Shown here piece by piece: positions 1 to 7,331 of a DNA stretch of 64,000 bases. Positions within the stretch are counted from its first letter, which is position 1. Every line of letters starts with the position of its first letter. The position numbers and the translations under genes are program-made. Source of the DNA: Duganella margarita (GTDB lineage: Bacteria; Pseudomonadota; Gammaproteobacteria; Burkholderiales; Burkholderiaceae_D); contig NZ_WWCS01000016.1 in assembly GCF_009857535.1 (NCBI RefSeq), positions 62,001 through 126,000 of the forward strand, read 5' to 3'. Under the pieces are notes generated by a model that worked only from the letters and a program-made list of their open reading frames with translations, did no database searches and was not told where the DNA came from.

Positions 1-782
1 CCAAGGACGTTGGCGAGCACAGCATTATTTCCCGCGCCGGCGGTGCGCCGACCCTGGCGGTGGGCATGGCCCACATCCTGTCCGGCGTGCTGGGCGGACG
101 CGAGATGATGGCCTTCTGGTACCACTTCGCCATCCTGTTCGAGGCACTGTTCATCCTCACCGCCGTCGACGCCGGCACCCGCGCCGGCCGCTTCATGCTG
201 CAGGATCTGCTAGGCGCCTTCGTGCCGGCCATGAAGAAAACCGAGAACACCTTCGCCAACCTGGTCGCCACCGGCCTGTGCGTGGCGGCCTGGGGCTACT
301 TCCTGTACCAGGGCGTGGTCGATCCGCTGGGCGGCATCAACACGCTGTGGCCGCTGTTCGGCATCGCCAACCAGATGCTGGCGGCGATCGCGCTGATCCT
401 CGGCACCTGCGTGCTGTACAAGATGAAGCGCGGCCAGTACGCCTGGGTCACCATCGTGCCGACCATCTGGCTGCTGCTGTGCACGCTGACGGCCGGCTGG
501 CAGAAGATTTTCGCCGCCAACCCGAAAGTCGGCTTCCTGGCCCACGCGGCCAAGTACCAGGCGGCGCTGGATGAAGGCAAGATCCTGGCCCCGGCCAAGT
601 CGATCGCCCAGATGCAGCAAGTGATCTTCAACGATTACCTGGATGCTTCGCTGGCCGGCTTCTTCGTGCTCGTCGTGTTGAGCGTGCTGATCTTCGGCGC
701 CCGCACTGTGCTGGCGGCGCGCGCCAACAGCAAGCCGACCGCCAACGAAAGCCCGCTGGTGGTGACGCCGCAGGTGCCATGA
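1..782 (+). CDS. cstA: CstA family transporter (carbon starvation protein), C-terminal part
   Basis: The gene enters from the left edge, so its start is missing; the frame is open from base 3. The visible ~260 residues are strongly hydrophobic and contain family signatures: an FEALFILTAVDAGTR segment, a LFGIANQMLAAIAL helix, and further membrane segments near the C-terminus. CstA proteins are inner-membrane transporters for peptides or pyruvate, induced on carbon limitation (family knowledge). The stop codon overlaps the ATG of the next gene (ATGA), the usual pairing of cstA with a ybdD-type gene. Family assignment is confident; the substrate cannot be read from sequence. Confidence 0.93.
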   Translation, partial: KDVGEHSIISRAGGAPTLAVGMAHILSGVLGGREMMAFWYHFAILFEALFILTAVDAGTRAGRFMLQDLLGAFVPAMKKTENTFANLVATGLCVAAWGYFLYQGVVDPLGGINTLWPLFGIANQMLAAIALILGTCVLYKMKRGQYAWVTIVPTIWLLLCTLTAGWQKIFAANPKVGFLAHAAKYQAALDEGKILAPAKSIAQMQQVIFNDYLDASLAGFFVLVVLSVLIFGARTVLAARANSKPTANESPLVVTPQVP

Positions 783-982
783 TGCTGGGCGACATCGCCA
801 AGGCCGGCCGCTACCTCGGGCAAAGCATGCGCCTGATGATGGGATTGCCTGATTACGACGTCTACGTCACGCACCGGGAAACCACCCATCCGGGCGAGCC
901 GTACATGACGTACGAGGAATTCTTCCGCGAACGGCAGGAGGCCCGCTACGGCGGCGCAGGCAAGCGCGGCGGTTGCTGCTGA
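779..982 (+). CDS. YbdD/YjiX family small protein
   Basis: A 67-residue protein whose ATG overlaps the stop of the CstA gene by four bases, implying translational coupling. It has the family pattern: an N-terminal amphipathic stretch, LPDYDVYVTH, then HPGEPYMTYEEFFRERQEARY, and a C-terminus ending GGCC. YbdD/YjiX (DUF466) proteins are small partners of CstA/BtsT-type transporters. The mechanism is unclear, but they are thought to be needed for transport activity (family knowledge). A strong hairpin terminator follows about 30 bases after the stop, ending this two-gene transcription unit. Confidence 0.9.
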   Translation: MMLGDIAKAGRYLGQSMRLMMGLPDYDVYVTHRETTHPGEPYMTYEEFFRERQEARYGGAGKRGGCC

Positions 983-1010
983 TCCGTTGCTGATCCGTTG
1001 CTGATTCCAG

Positions 1011-1039
1011 GCCGGCTCCCAGGGAGCCGGCTTTTTTTT
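1011..1039 (+). terminator. Rho-independent terminator after cstA-ybdD
   Basis: Inverted repeat GCCGGCTCCC / GGGAGCCGGC (1011-1020 and 1022-1031) followed directly by eight Ts. It lies 29 bases after the ybdD-like stop. A short tandem repeat of TGATCCGTTGC precedes it (about 979-1005). Confidence 0.9.
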
Positions 1040-1097
1040 CATTCACGGCGGAACTTTCGACCGTCCCCATGTGTCCAACCAGTAAAACAGGAGACGC

Positions 1098-1967
1098 ATG
1101 GCACATCAATTCAATTACCAACAGGCGTTTGCGCGCAACATCGGCTGGGTGACCAGCGACGAACAGGCCACGTTGCGCAACAAGCGCATCGCCATTGCCG
1201 GCATGGGCGGCGTCGGCGGCGTGCATTTGCTGACGCTGGCGCGGCTGGGCATTGGCGCATTTCACATCGCCGATTTCGACACCTTCGACCTCGCCAACTT
1301 CAACCGCCAGGTCGGCGCCACCATGGGCACGCTAGGCCGGCCCAAGGTCGACGTGCTGGCCGAGATGGCGCAGGAGATCAACCCGGAAGTCAAGCTGGTG
1401 CGTTTTCCCGACGGCATCCGCCAGGACAACCTCGCCAGCTTCTTTGAAGGAGTAGACTTGTACGTGGACGGCCTGGATTTCTTTGCCTTCGGCGCGCGCC
1501 AGGCCACCTTTGCCGCCTGCGCCCGGCTCGGCATTCCGGCCGTGACGGCGGCGCCGCTGGGCATGGGCACGGCCGTGCTGAGCTTTCTGCCCGGCCGCAT
1601 GACGTTCGAGGATTATTTCGGCTGGGGCGACCGGCCGGACATGGAAAAAGCCCTGCGCTTCCTGGTCGGGCTGGCGCCGGCCGGACTGCACGGCGGCTAC
1701 CTGGTCGATCCGTCGGCCATCAACCTGAAGGAGCAGCGCGGCCCGTCCACCATCATGGGCTGCGAGCTGTGCGCCGGCGCCGCCGCCACCGAAGCGCTGA
1801 AGATTTTACTCAACCGCGGCGACGTGCGGCCGGCCCCATGGGGCTACCAGTTCGACGCCTTCCGTAACAAGCTGGTGCGCACCTGGCGTCCCGGCGGCAA
1901 CCGCCATCCGCTACAGCGGCTGATGATGATGCTGGCCCGGCGGCGTCGGCCAGGAGGGGAACCATGA
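1098..1967 (+). CDS. ThiF/MoeB/E1-like adenylyltransferase family protein
   Basis: A 289-residue E1-like protein. The nucleotide-binding loop GMGGVGG is at residues 35-41, followed by acidic residues at D59/D61, the NFNRQ motif (67-71), GRPK (80-83) and DGLD (124-127). These are the residues that bind ATP-Mg and activate a C-terminal carboxylate in ThiF, MoeB and ubiquitin E1 enzymes. Only one CxxC is visible (C222/C225), so the four-cysteine zinc site of MoeB/ThiF looks incomplete, and no clear catalytic cysteine is evident. RBS AGGAG lies upstream of the ATG. The stop overlaps the nitroreductase-like gene (ATGA). No ubiquitin-like or sulphur-carrier partner is nearby. In Mycobacterium a ThiF-nitroreductase fusion is annotated MoeY, so these two genes may be its split form. 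The substrate is unknown. Confidence 0.85.
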   Translation: MAHQFNYQQAFARNIGWVTSDEQATLRNKRIAIAGMGGVGGVHLLTLARLGIGAFHIADFDTFDLANFNRQVGATMGTLGRPKVDVLAEMAQEINPEVKLVRFPDGIRQDNLASFFEGVDLYVDGLDFFAFGARQATFAACARLGIPAVTAAPLGMGTAVLSFLPGRMTFEDYFGWGDRPDMEKALRFLVGLAPAGLHGGYLVDPSAINLKEQRGPSTIMGCELCAGAAATEALKILLNRGDVRPAPWGYQFDAFRNKLVRTWRPGGNRHPLQRLMMMLARRRRPGGEP

Positions 1968-3064
1968 ACAGAACGGAGCAGCAACTGGACGCCACACTCG
2001 AACAAATCCTCGACCTGGCGCGCTGGGCGCCCAGCGGCGACAACACCCAGCCGTGGCGCTTTGCCGTGCTGGACGAGCGCCGGCTGGTGGTCCACGGCCA
2101 CGATACGCGCGACCACTGCGTCTACGACCTCGACGGCCATCCCAGCCAGATGTCGATCGGCGCGCTGCTGGAAACCATGGCCATCGCCGCCAGCACGTTC
2201 GGGCTGGCGATGCGCGCCGCGCGCAATACCGACACGCCGGAGGCGCGGCCCACCATCAGCGTCGAATTCGTGCCCGCGCCCGGCCTGCCGGCCGATCCGC
2301 TGGCCGACGCCATCCTGCCGCGCGCGGTGCAGCGCCGCCCGCTGAGCCGGCGGCCGCTGACGGTGACGGAAAAAGCCACGCTGAGCGCCGCGCTGCCGGA
2401 CGGCTACCGCGTGCACTGGCTGGAAGGCCGCCAGCGCGTGGCCGCCGCCCGCCTGATGTTCCGCAACGCCAAGCTGCGCCTGACCATGCCGGAAGCGCAC
2501 CGCGTGCATCAGGCCATCATCGAGTGGAACGCCCAATACAGCGACGACCGCATCCCCGACCAGGCGCTCGGCGCCGATCCGATGACCACCAGGCTGATGC
2601 GCTGGATCATGCAGGACTGGCAGCGTGTGCGCTTCTTCAACACCTGGCTGGCCGGCACGCTGGCGCCGCGCCTGCAGATGGACCTGATCCCGTCGCTGGC
2701 CTGCGCCGCGCACCTGGTGCTGGTGGCCGAGCAACGGCCGCAGCGCATGGACGACTACATCGCCGCCGGCCGCGCCATGCAGCGCTTGTGGCTGACCGCC
2801 ACCGCGCTGGGCTTGCAGATGCAGCCGGAGATGACGCCGCTGATTTTCTCCCGCTACGTGCGCGAGCATCGCGTGTTTTCCGGCACCGCCGGCATGCAGG
2901 AACAAGCGGCGGAACTGTCGCGCGCCGGCGCGGCGCTGCTCGGCCAGCAGGACTGGGACACGGCCGTGTTCATGGCGCGCATTGGCGCCGGCCAGGCGGC
3001 CACGGCGCGCTCATTGCGGCGGCCCCTGCGCGAACTGCTGGTGCCGGTGCACGGAGGCGGCTGA
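1964..3064 (+). CDS. Nitroreductase-fold protein (MoeY-like C-terminal half)
   Basis: A 366-residue protein. The N-terminus LARWAPSGDNTQPWRF is the classic flavin-binding motif of the nitroreductase superfamily (R/S/N contacts to FMN phosphate). The rest is long and divergent, with a second flavin-reductase-like segment (IPSLACAAHLVLVAEQ, then AAGRAMQRLWLTATALGLQMQPEM) near 240-290, matching the usual helix that closes the flavin site. It overlaps both neighbours by ATGA-type junctions, so co-translation with the ThiF-like and acyltransferase genes is expected. Redox or dehydrogenation activity on an adenylated or peptide substrate is an inference only; a catalytically dead flavin fold is possible. 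Confidence 0.8.
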   Translation: MNRTEQQLDATLEQILDLARWAPSGDNTQPWRFAVLDERRLVVHGHDTRDHCVYDLDGHPSQMSIGALLETMAIAASTFGLAMRAARNTDTPEARPTISVEFVPAPGLPADPLADAILPRAVQRRPLSRRPLTVTEKATLSAALPDGYRVHWLEGRQRVAAARLMFRNAKLRLTMPEAHRVHQAIIEWNAQYSDDRIPDQALGADPMTTRLMRWIMQDWQRVRFFNTWLAGTLAPRLQMDLIPSLACAAHLVLVAEQRPQRMDDYIAAGRAMQRLWLTATALGLQMQPEMTPLIFSRYVREHRVFSGTAGMQEQAAELSRAGAALLGQQDWDTAVFMARIGAGQAATARSLRRPLRELLVPVHGGG

Positions 3065-3738
3065 TGCGCGCCATCAAATTCTGCCAGGTGGCGGTGTTCC
3101 TGTGGCTGCTGCTGGTGATTGTGGCGCTGGCCATCGGCACTACGCTGCTGGTGATCGACCGCCTGCCGCTGGGCGACTTTCGCGGCGTGACGCTGGTGCT
3201 GGCGGCGGTGCTGCTGATCTACCTGTACGCCTTCCTGGTGTACCGCCTGTTCCTGCTGGCGCTGCCGCTGCCGGAAGGCGAGGTGGTCGAGCACTCGCGC
3301 GACGAACTGGCGGCCAACGTCAACAGCCTGTTTTACCTGCTGCTGTTCAACTCGCTGATCTGCACCCACTTCATCCCGGTGCCGCTCCAGCGCCTGATCT
3401 ATCTGGCGCTGGGGGCGCGGCTGGGAACCAACACCTACAGCGCCGGCGCCCTGCTCGATCCGCCGCTGACGCGCATCGGCAGCAACACCATCATCGGCCA
3501 CGAAGCGGTCGTCTTCGCCCACGTGGTGGAAGGTGCGCGGCTGGAACTGTGGCCAGTCCAGATCGGCAACACCGTCACCATCGGCGCCAAGGCGGTGGTC
3601 ATGGCCGGCGTTCAGATCGGCGACAACGCCATCGTCTCGACCGGCGCTGTGGTCACCAAAAATACCCGCATCGGCGCCGGCGAAGTGTGGGGCGGCATCC
3701 CGGCGCGCAAGCTCAAATCCGCAGCGGACGCGGCCTGA
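3064..3738 (+). CDS. Membrane-anchored left-handed beta-helix acyltransferase-like protein
   Basis: A 224-residue protein starting at the ATG that overlaps the preceding stop. A longer open frame extends upstream through the nitroreductase gene but is only a shadow. Two hydrophobic helices lie at about 8-30 and 40-65, with a third amphipathic stretch near 90-110. The C-terminal ~110 residues have hexapeptide-repeat character (IGSNTIIGHEAVV, VTIGAKAVVMAGVQIGDNAIV, STGAVVTKNTRIGAGEVWGGIPARK), typical of LbH acetyl/acyltransferases. The GIPARK ending is common in O-acetyltransferases. It would act at the cytoplasmic face of the inner membrane. Third gene of the ThiF-nitroreductase cassette; the acceptor substrate is unknown. 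Confidence 0.82.
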   Translation: MRAIKFCQVAVFLWLLLVIVALAIGTTLLVIDRLPLGDFRGVTLVLAAVLLIYLYAFLVYRLFLLALPLPEGEVVEHSRDELAANVNSLFYLLLFNSLICTHFIPVPLQRLIYLALGARLGTNTYSAGALLDPPLTRIGSNTIIGHEAVVFAHVVEGARLELWPVQIGNTVTIGAKAVVMAGVQIGDNAIVSTGAVVTKNTRIGAGEVWGGIPARKLKSAADAA

Positions 3739-3815
3739 CGGCTTTTTTTACACCGGCCGCCGCCAGCGCCCCATCCACGCGTGCAAGTGCTTGATTCCAC
3801 AGCGTTTCCATCCAC

Positions 3816-3831
3816 TGGCAAGGCTTTTGCT
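3816..3831 (+). promoter_or_regulatory. Sigma-54 (-24/-12) promoter of the first PEP-CTERM gene
   Basis: TGGCAAGGCTTTTGCT matches the sigma-54 consensus, with GG and GC separated by exactly 10 bases. Transcription would start near 3843, giving a leader of about 38 bases to the ATG at 3881. A CAAG-TG-CTTG box at 3784-3793, 32 bases upstream, is conserved in the second copy. In other PEP-CTERM bacteria RpoN and the PrsK/PrsR system control such genes (established knowledge); neither is in this window. Confidence 0.88.
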
Positions 3832-3880
3832 CTTAATACGATACGGCCTCGATTCCCGTGGCCTTTTTCGAGGAGCACAC

Positions 3881-4798
3881 ATGAAAACCTATCAACCCGC
3901 GCTGGCGGTCGCCATCCTGGCCGGCGCGCTGGCGGCGCCACTGACCGCCAGCGCCGGCCCCACACTCGGCCTGGACCCGACCGGTTCCGGCGCCTATAGC
4001 ACCTACGCCGACCTGTGGACCAACGTCACCGACACCGGCCTGGCCACCGGCTTCATTCCCGGCCGCATCGTTGGCCCTGGCGCCTCGGCGCCCTACCTGA
4101 CCGAACTGCGCTCGCAAATGGTGGTCGGTACTATGTCGAACAGCAACATCCCCGCCATCGTCACGCCGGCCGGGCTGAACAGCACTTTCGAGATCAGCAA
4201 AGTGGTGCGCTTCCAGGAACTGGTGACCGCGCAGACCCCCACCACCATCAATTTCGGCCTGCCACCGACCCAGTCGGCGGCCATGGACGTCGATCCGCTG
4301 CGCGCCGGCGTGCAGAACCTGGCGATCTACCTCGATAACATCACCGACGGCAGCCGCGCGATTCCCGGCAACGGCGCCAACACCGTGCGCTGCTACGGCG
4401 CCGGCGTCACCTCGGCCGGTTGCGGCGCGGGCGGCGACGGTGACGGCCTGCTGATCCTGTCCGGCCATCTGGTGTTCAACGAAGCCAGCTTCAGCGCCAC
4501 CGGCGCGGTCGGTACCGGCTCGTTCGACTCGCGCTTCATGATTGATTACGTCGATCCGCTGTACCTGGACGTGGTCACCGGCTCGATCTTCATCGACAAG
4601 GTGACCGGCACCACCAACGTGCCATCGTTCTTTACCCCCACCACCATGTGGGACGGCGCCACCCCCACCACAGTGCCATTCCTGAAGGTCGATTCGTCGC
4701 AAAGTTTCGCCTCGATTCCGGAACCTGCCACGCTGGCACTGATCGGGCTGGGCTTTGCGGGCCTCGCGCTGGGCACGCGTCGCAAAGTGCAGTCCTGA
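3881..4798 (+). CDS. PEP-CTERM sorting domain exoprotein, copy 1
   Basis: The start chosen is the ATG at 3881, with GAGGAG five bases upstream and a classical signal peptide (hydrophobic run to an ASAG cleavage region near residue 25). The open frame upstream is unlikely to be coding. The 305-residue protein ends with the tripartite sorting signal: IPEPATLAL, a transmembrane helix, then a short RRK-rich tail. It would be exported by Sec and processed by an exosortase (EpsH type), usually for extracellular matrix or floc formation. The mature part is rich in Gly, Thr and Ser, with a two-cysteine segment (RCYGAG, AGCGAGGDGDG). No enzymatic domain is recognised. Transcribed from its own sigma-54 promoter and followed by its own terminator. 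Most residues are identical to the next gene. Confidence 0.92.
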   Translation: MKTYQPALAVAILAGALAAPLTASAGPTLGLDPTGSGAYSTYADLWTNVTDTGLATGFIPGRIVGPGASAPYLTELRSQMVVGTMSNSNIPAIVTPAGLNSTFEISKVVRFQELVTAQTPTTINFGLPPTQSAAMDVDPLRAGVQNLAIYLDNITDGSRAIPGNGANTVRCYGAGVTSAGCGAGGDGDGLLILSGHLVFNEASFSATGAVGTGSFDSRFMIDYVDPLYLDVVTGSIFIDKVTGTTNVPSFFTPTTMWDGATPTTVPFLKVDSSQSFASIPEPATLALIGLGFAGLALGTRRKVQS

Positions 4799-4817
4799 CC
4801 GCAGCAGCGGTATTGAC

Positions 4818-4855
4818 AGCGGACCGGCAGAACAGCGCCGGCCCGCTTTTTTTTT
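4818..4855 (+). terminator. Terminator after PEP-CTERM copy 1
   Basis: Stem AGCGGACCGGC (4818-4828) with GCCGGCCCGCT (4837-4847), one mismatch, followed by nine Ts. The same arrangement follows copy 2. Confidence 0.88.
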
Positions 4856-4959
4856 CGCCTGTTGCATGGTTTATGGCTGCGCCGGTTTTTTTTACACCTG
4901 CCGCTACAGACAAGCCTCGGTTAGGCGCAAGTGCTTGATTTGACGGCATTTACATCCAC

Positions 4960-4975
4960 TGGCAAGGCTTTTGCT
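4960..4975 (+). promoter_or_regulatory. Sigma-54 promoter of the second PEP-CTERM gene
   Basis: TGGCAAGGCTTTTGCT is identical to the promoter of copy 1, with the same 32-base distance to an upstream CAAGTGCTTG box (4928-4937). Predicted start near 4987, 37 bases before the ATG at 5024. Exact preservation of the -24/-12 element while nearby bases have drifted suggests selection on the promoter. Confidence 0.88.
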
Positions 4976-5023
4976 CTTGGTACGGTACGGCCCGATTCCC
5001 GCGGCCCTTTTCGAGGAGTGCAC

Positions 5024-5941
5024 ATGAAAGCCTATTCCCCCGCGTTGACGCTCGCCATCCTGGCCGGCGCGCTGGCGACACCTCTGAGCGCCAGCGCCGG
5101 TCCCACGCTCGGCCTGGACCCGACCGGTACGGGCAACTACACCACCTATGCCGACCTGTGGACCAACGTCACCGATACCGGGCTGTCCAGCGGCTTCATT
5201 CCCGGGCGCATCGTCGGCCCGGGCGCCACCGCGCCGTACCTGACCGAATTGCGCTCGCAAATGGTGGTCGGCACCATGTCGAACAGCAACATCCCGGCCA
5301 TCGTGACGCCGGCCGGACTGAACAGCACTTTCGAGATCAGCAAATTGGTGCGCTTTCAGGAACTGGTGACGTCGCAAAACACCAGCACCATCAACTTCGG
5401 CCTGCCGCCGTCCCAATCGGCGGCGATGGATGTCGATCCGCTGCACGCCGGCGTGCAGAACATGGCCATCTATCTCGATAACATCACCGACGGCAGCCGC
5501 GCTATTCCCGGCAACGGCCCTAACAGCGTGCGCTGCTACGGCGCCGGCAGCACCTCGGCCGGTTGCGGCGCCGGCGGCGACGGCGACGGCATCCTGATCA
5601 TGTCCGGCCACCTGGTCTTCAACGCCTCCAGCTTCAGCGCCAGCGGCGCGGTCGGCACCGGCTCGTTCGACTCGCGCTTCATGCTCGACTATGTGGATCC
5701 GCTGTACCTGGATGCGGTCACCGGCTCCATCTTTGTCGACAAATTCACCGGCACCACCAACGTTCCATCGTTCTTCACGCCCACCACCATGTGGGACGGC
5801 GCCACCCCCACCACCGTGCCGTTCCTGAAAGTCGACTCGTCGCAAAGCTTCGCCACGATTCCGGAACCTGCCACGCTGGCGCTGATCGGGATGGGCTTTG
5901 CGGGTCTCGCGCTGGGCACGCGTCGCAAAGTGCAGTGCTGA
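5024..5941 (+). CDS. PEP-CTERM sorting domain exoprotein, copy 2
   Basis: A 305-residue paralogue of the preceding gene, the same length and nearly colinear without gaps. The start at 5024 is preceded by GAGGAG and encodes a signal peptide ending near ASAG. The C-terminus has IPEPATLAL, a glycine-rich transmembrane helix and the tail GTRRKVQC. Differences from copy 1 are mostly conservative (Ser/Thr/Ala swaps in the mature part), as expected for two secreted matrix-type proteins under continued selection. The final residue is Cys instead of Ser. Function of the mature domain is not recognised; export and anchoring by an exosortase encoded elsewhere is inferred from the sorting signal. Confidence 0.92.
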   Translation: MKAYSPALTLAILAGALATPLSASAGPTLGLDPTGTGNYTTYADLWTNVTDTGLSSGFIPGRIVGPGATAPYLTELRSQMVVGTMSNSNIPAIVTPAGLNSTFEISKLVRFQELVTSQNTSTINFGLPPSQSAAMDVDPLHAGVQNMAIYLDNITDGSRAIPGNGPNSVRCYGAGSTSAGCGAGGDGDGILIMSGHLVFNASSFSASGAVGTGSFDSRFMLDYVDPLYLDAVTGSIFVDKFTGTTNVPSFFTPTTMWDGATPTTVPFLKVDSSQSFATIPEPATLALIGMGFAGLALGTRRKVQC

Positions 5942-5960
5942 GCGCAACAGCGGTATTGAC

Positions 5961-5997
5961 AGCGGATCGGCGTAACCACGCCGGTCCGCTTTTTTTA
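5961..5997 (+). terminator. Terminator after PEP-CTERM copy 2
   Basis: Stem AGCGGATCGGCGT (5961-5973) with ACGCCGGTCCGCT (5978-5990), followed by a run of seven Ts. Its 3' end touches the stop codon of the convergent glycosyltransferase gene. Confidence 0.87.
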
Positions 5998-7200
5998 TTG
6001 CTGCAAAATGCGCGCAAGACAGCCGGCCAGCCGCGCGCCGGCATCGTAACGCTGGAATTGCTGCGCCACCCTGGACGCTGCGGCGCGTGGCTCAGGGTGT
6101 GACAGCAGCTGCAGCGCCGTCTCGCGCAAGCGGTCCTGCGCCAGACGGTCCGAGCGCAACAAGGCGCCGGCGCCGGCGCGCAGCACGCCATCCATGTTCA
6201 GGTACTGGTCCAGGTTGCCGGCAATGCCCAGCACCGGCACGCCGGCCGCCAGCGCCTGCTGGCTGGTGGGACTGCCGCCGTTGCAGATCACCAGCCGCGC
6301 ACGCGCCGCCGCCAATTCGCCGGGCAGGTAGTCGGCCACCAGCGCGTTGTCCGGCACCACGCCGACGTCAGCATTGCCGGCGGTGGCGGCGATCACCGTC
6401 ACCGGCAGCGGCGCCAGCGCCTGCAGCACCCGCGGCAGCAAGGCGCCCTGCCCCGAGCTGCCCAACGTCACGTAGACGATGTCGCGCAGGCCGGAGACGC
6501 CATCCCACCACGCCGGCAACGCCACCGGCGGCGACCACAACACCGGCCCGAGGTAGCTATGCGACGCCGGCAAATCACTCGGCGGAAACATCTCCGGGAT
6601 ATCGGCGTACAGCACGTAGTCGGCGTCGGTGTAGATGCGCCGCAGATCGCGTCCCAACGACGGCATGCGGTAAGCGCGCCGCACCTGGTTCAGCGGCCGG
6701 CTATGCAAGGCGAACGCCAGCGGCCGCACCAGGTTGAACAGGGTGTCGGCCAGCGGAATCGGCAAGATGCGCGCCAGCGCGATCGCCGGCACCTGGTAGC
6801 GCTGCGTCACGTAGGGACTCCAGTAGGCATTGATGACGCTGACATACGGCACCTGCACCAGCCGCGCGCTGACCGACAGCGACAGCCGGAAATCGCCGAT
6901 CACCACATCGGGCCGCAGTTGCTGCAACAGCCGCATATCGTCGAGCACGTATTGCGACAGCGTCGGCGCGTCATACACCGGTTTGCCGGCGGCCAGCGCA
7001 GCCAGGAAGCGCGCGCTGGCGATGCTGGTCAGCGGCCAGTTGCTGAGCTGGCTGCCCTGCAAGAACCGTTCGTAACCGGGCGCGCAGGCAAAGTGCACGT
7101 CGTAACGCTGGCGGTCCAGCGTCTGCGCCAGCGCCAACGGACGGCCCACGTGGGCCAGTGTGACCGCCTCGGCCACGAACAGGATTTTTTTGCGTTCCAT
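5995..7200 (-). CDS. GT1-family (UGT/MGT-like) glycosyltransferase
   Basis: A 401-residue GT-B fold enzyme. The N-terminus KKILFVAEAVTLAHVGRPLALA is the acceptor-domain Rossmann strand and loop of MGT/UGT proteins. The C-terminal donor signature CNGGSPTSQQALAAGVPVLGIAGNLDQYLN lies near 300-330, with the GVP and DQ residues that contact the nucleotide sugar. The usual HGG is CNGG here, a change seen in some non-plant members. It transfers a sugar from a nucleotide donor to a small molecule or lipid; the acceptor is not predictable. Monocistronic, convergent with the PEP-CTERM pair and divergent from the sensor kinase. Confidence 0.88.
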   Translation of the reverse strand: MERKKILFVAEAVTLAHVGRPLALAQTLDRQRYDVHFACAPGYERFLQGSQLSNWPLTSIASARFLAALAAGKPVYDAPTLSQYVLDDMRLLQQLRPDVVIGDFRLSLSVSARLVQVPYVSVINAYWSPYVTQRYQVPAIALARILPIPLADTLFNLVRPLAFALHSRPLNQVRRAYRMPSLGRDLRRIYTDADYVLYADIPEMFPPSDLPASHSYLGPVLWSPPVALPAWWDGVSGLRDIVYVTLGSSGQGALLPRVLQALAPLPVTVIAATAGNADVGVVPDNALVADYLPGELAAARARLVICNGGSPTSQQALAAGVPVLGIAGNLDQYLNMDGVLRAGAGALLRSDRLAQDRLRETALQLLSHPEPRAAASRVAQQFQRYDAGARLAGCLARILQQ

Positions 7201-7331
7201 CCCCGTAGCTTGCGACGCCCGCGCGCAGGTTGTTTGAGGCAGCGCAAACGTGCGGCCTTAGACCAGGATCAATGTCGAGCTTGCCAGATGCATATATTTT
7301 TCTTATTGGAATTTATGGAGAGGCGCGCGCG

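Larger units (their letters stand above)
3743..5997 (+). repeat. Tandem duplication of a promoter-gene-terminator unit
   Basis: Two direct copies with an offset of 1143 bases. Each carries TTTTTTTACACC, a CAAGTGCTTGATT box, a sigma-54 promoter, a GAGGAG RBS, a 305-residue PEP-CTERM gene and a GCGG...CCGC terminator. Spacings between these elements are the same in both copies, so this is a recent unit duplication rather than two unrelated genes. Confidence 0.9.

Noticed and set aside
976..1008. Three near-copies of TGATCCGTTGC after ybdD as a possible repeat array.
   Set aside because: Too short and too few copies for CRISPR or a regulatory array; likely local slippage.
2053..3738. A 561-residue open frame through the nitroreductase-like gene and acyltransferase.
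   Set aside because: The part before 3064 is an Arg/Ala-rich out-of-frame shadow of the nitroreductase-like gene; the acyltransferase starts at 3064.
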